Positions 29,191 through 38,998 of a stretch of DNA of 64,000 nt are shown in pieces. Under the pieces are notes generated by a model. The model saw nothing but the letters and a program-made list of their open reading frames with translations. It had not been told where the DNA came from and did no database searches. Both the position numbers and the translations under genes were made by a program. Source of the stretch: Nocardioides sp. B-3 (GTDB lineage Bacteria > Actinomycetota > Actinomycetes > Propionibacteriales > Nocardioidaceae); contig NZ_CP087968.1 of the NCBI RefSeq assembly GCF_024703895.1, forward strand, positions 2,356,001-2,420,000, written 5' to 3'. Numbering within the stretch: the first letter of the stretch is position 1; the number at the start of each line of letters is the position of its first letter.

Positions 29191-30556
29191 TCAGAGGTCG
29201 GGCGGGTGGCCGAGTGGTCGTGATCCGGTGTGGTCTCGGAGGTACTGATGCCCGTGGGGGCTGGTCCAGACGAACCTGCCCGGTTCGGTCATCGCGTAGG
29301 ACCAGCGGCCCTTGGTCTTGAGGCGGTGATGTCGCCTGCACAACGCGGCGAGGTTGTCCGTGGACGTGGTGCCACCACGATCTGGTGCGTCGTGGTCGAA
29401 CGGAACCACGTGGTCGAGGTCGCAGCGACGGGCGTTGCGTCCGCACCACGGGAACACGCAGGTCCGGTCGCGGGCGATGACGTGGTCACGGATCCGCTCG
29501 GTCGGGGTGTAGCCGGCGGTGGCGAGGCGTTGCCGGAGGTCGATGACGGGTTTCACGGTGATGGTGACGTCGGGGGCGCCCGCACCGGGCGGCGATCTGC
29601 TCTGCGGTGAGGACCCGGCCGCCGGCCTGCTCGAGGAACCCGGTCAGGCACTGGCCGCTGTTCGCGAGGTCCCAGCGGGTGATGGCGTCGGTGGAGAGGT
29701 GGGCGTGGAGGACGATCTGGGTGGTCAGGGCTGCCCGGGTTTCGACACGCTCCTCGCTGCGCTCGTCGCTGCTCAACCGGCGGCCGGGTTCGTCGAAGCC
29801 GAATGCGAGCTGGTGGCGGGCGAGGTCGCCGAGGGCGGTGGCCCGGCGCCCGTCCAACGTGTCGGTCGAGCCCAGTCGCAGTTGGTGGGCGGCACCGGCG
29901 GCAACGGCTTCGGCCGGAGCCGAGGGCGTCGGGGAGGTCGAGGTCGGCCTCGAGGTGCAGGGTGCCGTCGAAGGAGACCCGGTCGGTGTCGAAGGTGACG
30001 TGCCGCCGATCCGCCGCGTCCTCGGTCTCCTTGGCGAGTTGGTCGGGCATGAACCGGCCCGGGCGTGATCCACCAGCCGGCCCAGCTCGGTCGGGGTGAG
30101 CCTGTTGGCACACCACGCGGTCTGCTCGTCCACGAACCCGGCAGCTTCGGGGGTGAGGCCGACCGTGGTTTGTGCGATCCGCCGCGCCCGCCACGGTGTC
30201 ACCACCCCGGCGAGGATCCCGGCCCAGAGCTGCGGGAGGCGGTAGCGCAGCTCGATCACGTCGGTCAGATACGACCCGACCGCGTCACAGGTCTGGCCGA
30301 GCATGGTCGCGATGTCGGGGATGGTGAACTCGTCGATCACCGGTGACCCGACGCCGGCGAGGGTCTTCGGGGACTGGAAGCACGCGTCGGGGCACGACGG
30401 GTCGAGGACGGGGTGCAGCGCCACCCAGTGCGCGGCGAGACGCATGGACCGGACCTCGGAGGATTGCCGGGCGTCCTGCTCGGCCCGCAGCGCAGCCAGC
30501 ACTCCGGCCGGGGTGTCCGGCAGGGTGTCGGTGCTGCTGCGGGTGCTGGTCGCCAT
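29191..30556 (-). CDS. DUF222/HNH endonuclease family protein (13E12-type)
   Basis: N-terminal DUF222 region (ALRAEQDARQSSEVRSMRLAAHW...) and a C-terminal HNH nuclease domain with zinc-type cysteines: CVFPWCGRNARRCDLDHVVPFD and NLAALCRRHHRLKT. About 455 residues. Frame breaks near 30070, 29925 and 29590. A REP-like element (29737-29783) lies inside the reading frame and encodes LSSDERSEERVETR. Such genes are multicopy in actinobacteria and their role is not settled. ATG at 30556. Confidence 0.82.
29737..29783 (+). repeat. REP-like element, copy 1 (inside HNH gene)
   Basis: Begins GGGTTTCGACACG, has the hairpin-forming CTCGCTGCGCTCG in the middle and ends CTCAACCGGCGG. It shares its outer blocks with the elements at 30646, 44284 and 59751. 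Confidence 0.7.
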
Positions 30557-30645
30557 ACGAAAACCCAACCAGAAGCCACCGACAATCAGCCCCCGAAAGC
30601 GACCGGATCGGGGGTCTGGGGAATAGGAATTTCGAAAAGTTTTCG

Positions 30646-30690
30646 GGGTTTCGTGACGGTCGCTTTGCGACCTCCTCAACCGCCGAGAGG
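30646..30690 (+). repeat. REP-like element, copy 2
   Basis: GGGTTTCGTGACG, a perfect small hairpin GTCGC-TTT-GCGAC, then CTCCTCAACCGCCG. CCTCCTC (30671-30677) can also pair with GAGGAGG (30687-30693) just before the DUF1059 stop, so it may act as its terminator. It fills most of the 137-bp gap between the HNH and DUF1059 genes. Confidence 0.7.
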
Positions 30691-30693
30691 AGG

Positions 30694-30929
30694 TCAGTCC
30701 TCGGGCAGTTCCTTGAACGCCTTCTTGATGCCGTTGTACCAGTCCATCGACCTCTTCGGGTGCCGCCAGCGGCCCTTCATCGCGTCGCGGGCCTCCCGTG
30801 CGTGGCGTCGCCGGCCTTCTCGGCCTCCTTGAGGTGACGGTCCCGGGCGTTGATGACGTCGTCGGCGCTCTCGCCGTGGTGCGCGAGCTCGCACGGGCCG
30901 CCGAGGTCGCTGCAGGTCATGGTCTTCAT
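30694..30929 (-). CDS. DUF1059-like small protein
   Basis: About 78 residues beginning KTMTCSDLGGPCELAHHG, with ESADDVINARDRHLKE in the middle and a basic C-terminus (GRWRHPKRSMDWYNGIKKAF). The N-terminal C-x6-C and AHHG pattern matches the small DUF1059-type proteins. A frame break near 30805. Function unknown. Confidence 0.72.
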
Positions 30930-31009
30930 GGTCTTGTCCTTCGTTCGGAGTGGGGCTACACCTGCTTGACGAGCGCGGCGCAAGGAATGTGACAGCTAGG
31001 ATTCGCCGG

Positions 31010-31411
31010 GTGCTGAGACTGACCGATTTCATCATCGACTGCCCGGACACGATGGAGCTGGCTGCCTTCTACTCGGCGGTGACAGGGCTCCCGGTCAAGG
31101 ATGGCAGCACCGATTTCTGGGCCGGCATCAAGCTGGGCGAGATCGAGCTGGCCTTCATCCGGGTGGAGGACTACCGCGCCCCACAGTGGCCCGACGCCGA
31201 CCACCCCAAGCAGTTCCACGTCGACTTCGAGGTCGACGACCTCGACGCCGAGCAGAGCCGCGTCCCGGCCCTCGGCGCGACCCTCATGCGCGACAACAGT
31301 GACGCCGACGGCTACGGCTTCCGCGTCTACGCCGACCCCATCGGGCACCCCTTCTGCCTGTGCCGAAACAAGGGAGTCACGTGGACGGACGGGAGTCCCG
31401 TCTGGGCCTAG
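31010..31411 (+). CDS. VOC-family (glyoxalase/bleomycin-resistance fold) protein
   Basis: Single vicinal-oxygen-chelate domain of 133 residues: LTDFIIDCPDTMELAAFY, FWAGIKLGEIELAFIR, FHVDFEVDDLDAEQSR and ADPIGHPFCLC, the last pattern being standard for the subfamily. GTG start at 31010. Intact. Its TAG stop shares CTAG with the convergent glycosidase gene. Substrate unknown. Confidence 0.8.
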   Translation: MLRLTDFIIDCPDTMELAAFYSAVTGLPVKDGSTDFWAGIKLGEIELAFIRVEDYRAPQWPDADHPKQFHVDFEVDDLDAEQSRVPALGATLMRDNSDADGYGFRVYADPIGHPFCLCRNKGVTWTDGSPVWA

Positions 31412-33220
31412 ATCGCCCAGATGTCCAGCCGTGGGCCGGACGACGCCGGGACGACAGAGCCGCCGACCGCCGGCACTCCGTCCTCGGTCCCGAGCAGATG
31501 GGATCCCAGCGTCAGCGGCAGTGGGAAGGACGGGCCCGCTGCGCGTCGAGCGACCACCAGCACCGAACCGTCGAGGTGCTCGCGCACGAAGGCGATCGTG
31601 TCGTCATCGACGTACGCCCAACGCTGTCCGCCGCGGCGCAGGGCGGCGTGGGTACGGCGAACACGCGCGAGCGCCGAATAGACCTCGAGCGTCTCGACGT
31701 CCCACTCGTTCGACAGCGACCACGGCATCGGCCGGCGTGAGTCCTCGCCGTTGACGCCCTCGAGGCCGAGCTCGTCGCCGGCGAACAGCATTGGCACGCC
31801 GGGCATGGTGAACTGCAGGCCCGCCGCGACCCGGTGCAACGAGGGAGACCCGACCACGGTGCGGATGCGGGCGGAGTCGTGGGAGCCGAGGATGTTCCAG
31901 CTCGACGTCGTGGCCTGCCAGCCGAGGGCGCCCTGCCGGGCGCGGAACGTCTCGACCACGGCCGGGCCGTTGCGACGAGCGACCCGGGAGCGGTCGCCCG
32001 AAGGCCCGCGCGGGCGTGGACTCCGAGCGGAGCCACGACCACACCGGCCACGAGAACCCCGAGTAGTTCATCGTGCCGTGCCAGCCGTCGCCGTCCACGT
32101 CGCCTGACGCGTCGTGGTTGTGCTCGCCGATGACGAGCGGGTCTTCTCGGAGCGACTCCGCTGTTCGGCGTACGGCGCGGGCGACCTCGTGTGCGACATC
32201 GAGTGCTCCGAGGCGGCCGGTCATGTTGGCGACGTCGATGCGCCAGCCGTCGACGTCGTAGGGCGGCCGCAGCCAGCGCCCGACGATCGAGTCGGGCCCC
32301 TCGACCATCGCCGCGCGCAGGTCGGGGTCGCCGTGGTTGACCTTGGGCAGCGTGCCGTGGCCCATCCAGTTGGCGTAGCCGCCGTCGCCGTCCGAAGTAG
32401 TAGTAGGTCCGGGTCGGGCTTTGCGGATCGTCCTTCGCAGTGCGGAACCACTCGTGGGTGTCGCCCGTGTGGTTGGTCGTGAGGTCGCCGAGGATCCGCC
32501 AACCGCGCGGTGCACGGCGCTGCTGAGTCGTTCGTACGCCGCATCGCCGCCCAGCAAGGGATCGACCTCGTTGAAGGTGCTGGCGTTGTAGCGGTGGTTG
32601 CTCTCGCCCGGGAAGACCGGGGTCGTGTACACGATGTCGGCGCCGACCCGCTCCACGTGGTCGAGGCGCTCGGTGATGCCGTCGAGGTCGCCGCCGAAGA
32701 ACTGGATCGGCGTCCGCGGGTCGGAGCCCTCGAAGATCACCGTGTCGTCCCGGGCCGCCGGCAGTGCCCAGTCGGGCGTCGTGCGCTCGTCGGCGTGACG
32801 CGATCGCGCGAACCGGTCCGGGAAGATCTGGTAGACGACGCCGTCGCGCGCCCAGTCGGGGGCGGGGTCGTAGGACGTGAGCTTGAAGTCGGCGGCGTCC
32901 GGAGCGTCGATCTCACCGGGCCCGTTGCCGGCCAGCCACCGCTGCGACCCGTCCGCGTGGACGATCAGGAAGCGGTAGTGGGTGACCGGGTTGTGCACCA
33001 GCAGGTCGGCCTCCCACCACGTGGTGGCGCCCTCCGTGCGCGGCCGCGTCGCGATGTAGACCGGCTCCGCGTCGTACGTCGTGCGCAGCCAGACGCCCTC
33101 GATCGGATCGTCGGTGTGGCTGCGCATCCGGACCGTGACCGTCTCGCCGAGCCGAGGCGCCTCGTTGTCGACGTAGGTCGGCGAGCCGTCGTGGTGCGGG
33201 AGTCGCAGGAGGTCCGGCAT
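31408..33220 (-). CDS. Glycoside hydrolase family 13 (alpha-glucosidase/cyclomaltodextrinase-like)
   Basis: Hydrolyses alpha-glucans. N-terminal beta-sandwich domain (residues about 1-130), then the GH13 barrel: GVVYQIFPDRFARS, a neopullulanase-like ESNHRYNASTFNEVDP, nucleophile Asp in GWRIDVANMTGR, acid Glu in VIGEHNHDASGD and the third Asp in LGSHDSAR. About 600 residues. Frame breaks near 32510, 32395 and 32000. ATG at 33220 preferred over an upstream TTG. The N-terminal domain suggests maltodextrin rather than raw starch as substrate. Confidence 0.87.
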
Positions 33221-33267
33221 GGGCAAAACCCTAGTCAACTAGCATGTCCGCGCACCGCTGGGTGCGC

Positions 33268-33343
33268 GCCGGTGTAGCTCAGTTGGTAGAGCGCCATACT
33301 TGTAATATGGATGTCGCGGGTTCAATTCCTGTCACCGGCTCCA
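33268..33343 (+). tRNA. tRNA-Thr (anticodon TGT)
   Basis: Acceptor stem GCCGGTG/CACCGGC (33268-33274 with 33333-33339), D-arm GCTCAGTTGGTAGAGC, anticodon stem CCATA/TATGG around loop CTTGTAA, T-loop TTCAATT, and an encoded CCA end. The anticodon TGT reads ACA threonine codons. A GCGCACC/GGTGCGC hairpin lies just upstream (about 33250-33267). Confidence 0.95.
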
Positions 33344-33357
33344 ACGCTTGACGAGTC

Positions 33358-34202
33358 TCAGCGCACCTGCCGGACCTCGAACTCGCACGCCGGGTTGGCG
33401 ATCGCGTCCCGGGCGGCGATCAGGCGCAGCTCGCGCTCGCCCGACTCCAGCGTCTCCTTGAGTACGGCGAACACGGCCGACGCAGTGCGGGCCAGCGCCT
33501 CAGCGGGCGAGCCGGTGTCGTGCAGGTGCGCAGTGAACATGGCCGCGGTGATGTCGCCGGACCCGTTGGCCTTCATCGGAAGGCGCGGCGTCTCGACCAG
33601 CCACGCGCCGTCACCGTTCACCGCGAGCATCCCGATGGCGTCCTCCGAGAACAGGGTCGAGGTCACGAGCACCGTCGTGGGCCCCATCGCTCGCGCGAGG
33701 TCCGCGGAGGCAAGCGTCTCCTCGAGCGACAACGGCGACGTGTCAGTCAGGAACCCGAGCTCGAACTGGTTGGGCGTGATGATGTCGGCCCTCGGCACCA
33801 CCTGCTCGCGGATGATCGGCGGGATCGCCGGGTCCACGAAGCAGCCCGACGTCGCATTGCCGATGACGGGATCGCACGTGTACGTCGCCCGCGGGTTCGC
33901 CGCCTTGACCTGCTCGACCGCGTCCAGGGATCACGGCCGCGATCCCGGCCCCACCCCCGGTAGCCCGAGAGGACCGCGTCGCACGAGGAGAGCACGCCCC
34001 GCTCGGCGATCCCGGTGATGACCGCCGCGACGTCGTCCGGCGCGATCAGCGGGCCGCGCCGAGCGCCGTACCCCGTGTGGTTGGAGAAGTGCACGGTGAA
34101 CACCGGCCAGACCTCGTGGCCCAGCCGCTGGAGCGGGAAGACGGCGGCGGAGTTGCCGACGTGCCCGTAGGCGACGGAGGACTGGATGGACAAGATCTTC
34201 AC
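33358..34202 (-). CDS. pdxY: Pyridoxal kinase PdxY
   Basis: Ribokinase-fold enzyme phosphorylating pyridoxal to PLP. N-terminal [26 protein letters not shown] with NHTGYG is diagnostic; ATP/anion-hole motif [22 protein letters not shown] in the middle. About 282 residues. Frame disturbed near 33930-33960. ATG at 34202. Ends close behind the tRNA-Thr. Confidence 0.92.
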
Positions 34203-34282
34203 GGTCGTCAGGCTAAGCCTTCCCGCGGAAACTAGAACGAGTTACAGTTTCGGGAACGCTCGCCCAGTGAAGGTGGAACCAG

Positions 34283-35912
34283 ATGGCCAAGTCCCAGCCG
34301 CAGGTCAACGAGGCTGAATACGTCGTGGTGGGGGCGGGCAGTGCCGGCTGCGCGGTCGCAGGGCGACTCGCCGACGCCGGTCACTCCGTGGTGCTGCTCG
34401 AGGCGGGCGGCGCGGACAAGTCGATGATGTTCAGGACGCCGGGCATGATCACGATGATCCATGCCGAGCCGAAGCTGAAGGCGAAGTTCGACTGGGGCTA
34501 CTACCACGTCCCTCAAGCCAACCTGAACAATCGCAAGGTGCCCGCCACGCGGGGCCGGCTGATGGGCGGTTCGTCGTCGGTCAACGGGATGATCTTCGTC
34601 CGCGGCAACCGCGCCGACTTCGACTCCCGGGCCGACGAGGGCAACAAGGGCTGGGCCTACGACGACGTGCTGGCGACGTACAAGAAGCTGGAGAACTGGG
34701 AAGGCGGCGCCAGCGACTATCGCGGCTCCGGCGGCCCGGTCCAGTGATCGAGAACCACGACATCACCGATGCCGCCAAGGCGTTCGTCACCGCCGGCAAG
34801 GCCGCGCTCGGTGTCGAGCAGACGTCCGACTACAACGGGGCCGAGCAGTCCGGGATGCACGTCATCCGGGAGAGCACCCGCAACGGCGTGCGCTTCTCCG
34901 CGAGCAAGGCCTACATCACGCACAACACGTCGCCCGGGCTCACCGTCATGACCGGCGCGACCGTCGCCCGGGTCGTGATCGACGGTGGACGCGCGACCGG
35001 TGTCGAGGTGATCGAGGGCGGCGCGACGCGCACGATCCGCGCCACGAAGGAGGTCGTCGTCAGCGCCGGCGCCTACGGGTCGCCGCACATCCTGCAGCTC
35101 TCCGGCATCGGTCACCCCGAGCACCTGTCCGGCTTCGGCATCGAGGTCCACGCCGACCTGCCCGTCGGCGACAACCTCCACGACCACCTCTTCGTGCCGA
35201 CCACCCGGCACGTCGACAACTCGCCCAACAAGGGCAACGCGCTCTACTTCGGCAAGGGCATCCTCAAGGAGCGCTTCAACAAGGGCCACACGTTCATGGC
35301 CCACTCGGTCTTCGAGTCGGGTGCTTTCGTGAGTACGTCGTACGCGTCGGCCGGGCTCCCGGACATGCAGCTGCTCGCGCTGCCCCCGGGCATATCCCGC
35401 GCCCAACCAGGACGCGCCGGTCCGGATGAAGTCCGACCAGCGCCCGTGCTGGTCGGTGTTCTCCACGCTCATCCAGCCCAAGTCGCGCGGCACCCTGCGA
35501 CTGGCCAGCGCCGACCCCACCGTCGCTCCGTTGATCGACCCGCAGTTCCCCGGCCGAGCCCGACGACTCGGCCGTGCTGCGCGAGGGGCTCGACATGATC
35601 CGCGAGACGATGGGCCACCCGTCGATCGCCAAGCACGTCAAGGCGGAGCTCGAGTTCGGGCCGTCCTTCACCGGTGACCGGCTCACCGAGGAGATCCGCA
35701 ACCGCGCGACCACCGTCTACCACCCGGTCGGCTCGTGCCGGATGGGCGTCGACGAGCGCGCCGTGGTCGATCCCGAGCTGAAGGTGCGCGGCATCGACGG
35801 CCTCCGCGTCGCCGACGCCAGCATCATGCCGACCGTCATCCGCGGCAACACCAACGCACCGTCGATCATGATCGGCGAGAAGTGCGCCGACCTGATCCTG
35901 CAGAAGGGCTGA
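34283..35912 (+). CDS. GMC-family FAD oxidoreductase (choline dehydrogenase-like)
   Basis: Oxidises an alcohol with FAD. N-terminal [20 protein letters not shown] signature [20 protein letters not shown], catalytic His in [10 protein letters not shown] and closing Asn in [15 protein letters not shown]. About 540 residues. Frame breaks near 34745 (expected CCAGG now CCAG), 35395 and 35553 (expected CCTGG now CCCCGG). Two bases upstream of an aldehyde dehydrogenase, so alcohol-to-acid oxidation in two steps is likely; choline is one candidate substrate. Confidence 0.87.
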
Positions 35913-35914
35913 AG

Positions 35915-37460
35915 ATGCGTCCCGCTTCGCTGACCGACGACTTCCCCGGGACGGCTCGTCGACCGCGTCCCCTCCACCAGCGGCGGCACTCGGAAGCTGA
36001 CCGAGGTCTACACCGGTGAGGTGCTCGTCGAGCTCCCTCAGTCGACACCGGCGGACATCGCGGCGGCGTTCGACCGGGCCCGCGCCGTACAGGCCGAATG
36101 GTCGCAGTGGCCGCTGCGCAAGCGCCTCAAGGTCTTCAAGAAGTTCCACACGCTCGTGATCAACGCGCAGGAGCAGCTCGCCGACCTCATCCAGGGCAGA
36201 GTCCGGCAAGAACCGCCGGATGGCCGTCGAGGAGACCTGCGACACCCCGATGGTCGTGGCGCACTACCTCAAGCGCGCCGAGACTGCTCGCCGACAAGGC
36301 CCATGCCGGCCCGGTCCCCGTCATCTCCGGATCGACCGAGATCCGCCAGCCGAAGGGTGTCGTGGGCATCATCGCGCCCCGGAACTTCCCCTTCGCGACG
36401 TCCATCTCCGACGCGATCCCCGCGCTCATCGCCGGCAACGGCGTCGTCGTGAAGCCCGACAACAAGACCGCCCTCTCCGGCCTGTACGGCGTCGAGCTGC
36501 TCGAGAAGGCCGGGCTGCCCGTCGGCCTGATGCAGGTCGTCTGCGGCGAGGGCCCGGACGTCGGGCCGACGCTGATCGACAACGCCAACTACGTCATGTT
36601 CACCGGCTCGACCGCCACCGGCCGGGTCGTCGGCGAGCGCGCCGGGCGCAACCTGATCGGCTGCTGCCTCGAGCTCGGCGGCAAGAACCCGATGATCGTG
36701 CTGCCCGACGCCGACCTCGACGACGTCGTGAAGGCGTCGCTGTTCGCGGCGTTCGGCAACACCGGCCAGATCTGCATGCACATCGAGCGGATGTACATCC
36801 ACGACTCCCTGTACGACGACTTCCGCGCGCTTCGTCGAGGCGGCCGAGGCCATGGTGATCGGCGCGACCTACGACTACGGGCCGGAGATGGGGTCGCTGG
36901 TCTCGGTCGACCACCCGGAGCGGGTGCGCTCGCACGTCGATGACGCAGTCGCCAAGGGCGCGACGGTGCTGACCGGCGGCCACACGCTGCCGGACATCGG
37001 CCCGGCGTTCTTCGCGCCGACGATCCTCGAGGGCGTCACCGACGAGATGCTCACCGGCTCGTGCGAGACCTTCGGCCCGGTCGTCGCGCTGCACCGCTAC
37101 TCCGATCTCGACGACGCGATCCGGCTCGCCAACGACACCGACTACGGCCTGAACGCGTCGGTCTGGGGGACCGACCTCGAGGCCGCGGTCGCTGTGGCTC
37201 GGCGCATCGAAGCCGGCAACGTCAACGTCAACGACATCCTCGCGACGGCGTACGCATCGAAGGGGACGCCGTCCGGCGGCGTCAAGCAGTCGGGCGTCGG
37301 CGCGCGGCACGGCGACCGGGGGATGCTGAAGTACACCGACTGCCAGAACGTCGCGGTGCTCAAGAAGCAGGTGATGGGTCCGCAGCCCGGGCAGGACTAC
37401 GCGGCCTATGCCAAGCAGACCCGGATGTCGCTGAAGGTCATGCGCCGGCTGGGCCTCTAG
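35915..37460 (+). CDS. Aldehyde dehydrogenase family protein
   Basis: NAD(P)-dependent aldehyde oxidation. GVVGIIAPRNFPFATSISDA, cofactor motif FTGSTATGRVVGE, general base Glu in LELGGKNPMIVLPDAD, nucleophile Cys in NTGQICMHIERMY. About 515 residues. Start ATG at 35915, two bases after the GMC stop. Frame breaks near 35950, 36198 (CCAGG to CCAGGG), 36290 and 36832. The TAG stop shares CTAG with the convergent dioxygenase gene. Confidence 0.9.
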
Positions 37461-38230
37461 GCAACCTGCAGGCTCCGCTTGGAGAGGCCCATCCAGAAGC
37501 CATCGATCACCCGGATGCCCGGCTCGTCGGGGGTGGTCGCCGCACCGAGCGTGACGAAGAGCGGGATGTAGTGCTCGACGGTCGGGTGCGCGTAGGGCAT
37601 GCCGGGCGCCTTGGCGGTGTAGTTGGAGAGCGCGTCGACATCGCCGCGCGCGAGCGCCTCGCCGGCCCACGCGTCGAAGTCCTTGGACCAGCCCGGAGCC
37701 TTCGCGTCGATGCTCCAGTCCTTGAGGAACGGCAGCCCGTGCGTGAGGAAGCCCGACCCGATGATGAGGACGCCCTCGTCGCGCAGGGGCTTGAGCCGCT
37801 CGCCGAGCTTCATCAGCCGGACCGGGTCGGAGGTCGGCAGGGACATCTGCAGGACCGGGATGTCGGCCTTCGGATACATGATCTTCAGCGGCACCCACGC
37901 GCCGTGGTCGAGCCCGCGACTGGTGTGCTGGTGGACGGGCTCGTCCTTCGGCATCATCGCGGCGACGCGCTGTGCGAGAGCCGAGGCGTCGGGGGTCTCG
38001 TAGATCATCCGGTAGTACTTCGGCGCGAACCCGCCGAAGTCGTAGACCAGCGGCGCGTAGTTCGCGCTCAGGCTGACCGGCGCCGACTCCCAGTGCGCGC
38101 TGACGATCAGGATCGCCTTCGGGCGCGGGAGGTCGCGGGCCGGGGCGGCCAGCTGCCCCGACCACACCGGGTCGTCGAGCAACGGTGGCGCTCCGTGGCC
38201 GATGTACAGGGCAGGCATCCGGTCGCTCAT
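37457..38230 (-). CDS. LigB/DODA-type extradiol dioxygenase family protein (YgiD-like)
   Basis: Class III extradiol dioxygenase fold. Metal-binding His in ALYIGHGAPPLL, SAHWESAPVS, LDHGAWVPLKIMYP and HPTVEHYIPLFV are typical of 4,5-DOPA dioxygenase homologues. It has 257 residues, intact. An operator-like palindrome lies 11 bases upstream of the ATG. Ring-cleaving activity is known for the family; the actual substrate here is unknown. Confidence 0.88.
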   Translation of the reverse strand: MSDRMPALYIGHGAPPLLDDPVWSGQLAAPARDLPRPKAILIVSAHWESAPVSLSANYAPLVYDFGGFAPKYYRMIYETPDASALAQRVAAMMPKDEPVHQHTSRGLDHGAWVPLKIMYPKADIPVLQMSLPTSDPVRLMKLGERLKPLRDEGVLIIGSGFLTHGLPFLKDWSIDAKAPGWSKDFDAWAGEALARGDVDALSNYTAKAPGMPYAHPTVEHYIPLFVTLGAATTPDEPGIRVIDGFWMGLSKRSLQVA

Positions 38231-38240
38231 GTCATCAGAA

Positions 38241-38258
38241 TAGTTGACGCTTTAACTA
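38241..38258. promoter_or_regulatory. Inverted-repeat operator candidate upstream of the dioxygenase gene
   Basis: TAGTTGA-CGCT-TTAACTA, 6 of 7 arm positions paired, in a short AT-rich patch between the dioxygenase and ung genes. The architecture resembles MarR-family operators that control aromatic-responsive genes. No regulator gene is adjacent, so the cognate factor is unknown. Confidence 0.5.
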
Positions 38259-38295
38259 ATTTCAAGATTGCGCCACTTAACTACGCAGCTCCCCG

Positions 38296-38953
38296 TCAGG
38301 CCGGCGGCAGCGACCAGTCGATCGGCGCGGCCCCCCGGTCGGCGAGCAACGTGTTCACCCGGGAGAACGGGCGCGAGCCGAAGAAGCCGCGGGAGGCCGA
38401 CAGCGGGGAGGGGTGGGCCGACTCGACCCACGGGATCGGCCCGAGCATCGGCTTGAGGGACTGGGCGTCGCGGCCCCACAGGATCGCGGCGCACGGGCCG
38501 CCACGTGTGGCCAGCGCCGTGATCGCGCACTCGGTGACTGCTTCCCAGCCCCGACCGCGGTGCGAGGCGGCCGCGCCGGGGGAGACGGTGAGCACGCGGT
38601 TCAGCAGCATGACGCCCCGGGTCGGCCCACGCTGACAGGTCGCCGTGCGCGACGGGCGCGATGTCGAGGTCGGTGTTCAGCTCGGCATAGATGTTGTTCA
38701 GCGACCGCGGCACCGGACGCACGTCGGGCGCGACCGCGAAGGACAGCCCGATCGGGTGTCCCGGGGTCGGATAGGGGTCCTGCCCGACGATCAGCACGCG
38801 TACGGCGCTCAGCGGCCGCGCGAAGGCCCGCATGACGTGGTCCCCGGCGGGCAGGTATCCGCGACCGGCGGCGATCTCGGCCCGCAGGAACTGGCCCAGC
38901 ATCTCGATCCGGTCCTCCACGGGCGCGAGTGCCGATGCCCAGTCCGACGCCAT
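38296..38953 (-). CDS. ung: Uracil-DNA glycosylase
   Basis: Family 1 UDG removing uracil from DNA. Catalytic water-activating loop [18 protein letters not shown], leucine loop [13 protein letters not shown] near the C-terminus, and GVMLLN-type motif. About 218 residues. A frame break near 38625 hits the invariant D-Q-G-V of this motif, where CCAGGG is expected and CCCGGGG is present. Confidence 0.93.
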
Positions 38954-38998
38954 CAGCCCGCGAGAAACGAGCCCCCTCGGAGCGCGCTCACGTGCGGC

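Noticed and set aside
29191..30556. Mobile element (group II intron or homing endonuclease) around the HNH gene
   Set aside because: No reverse transcriptase, intron domain structure, terminal repeats or target duplication visible; the DUF222-HNH type is usually free-standing.
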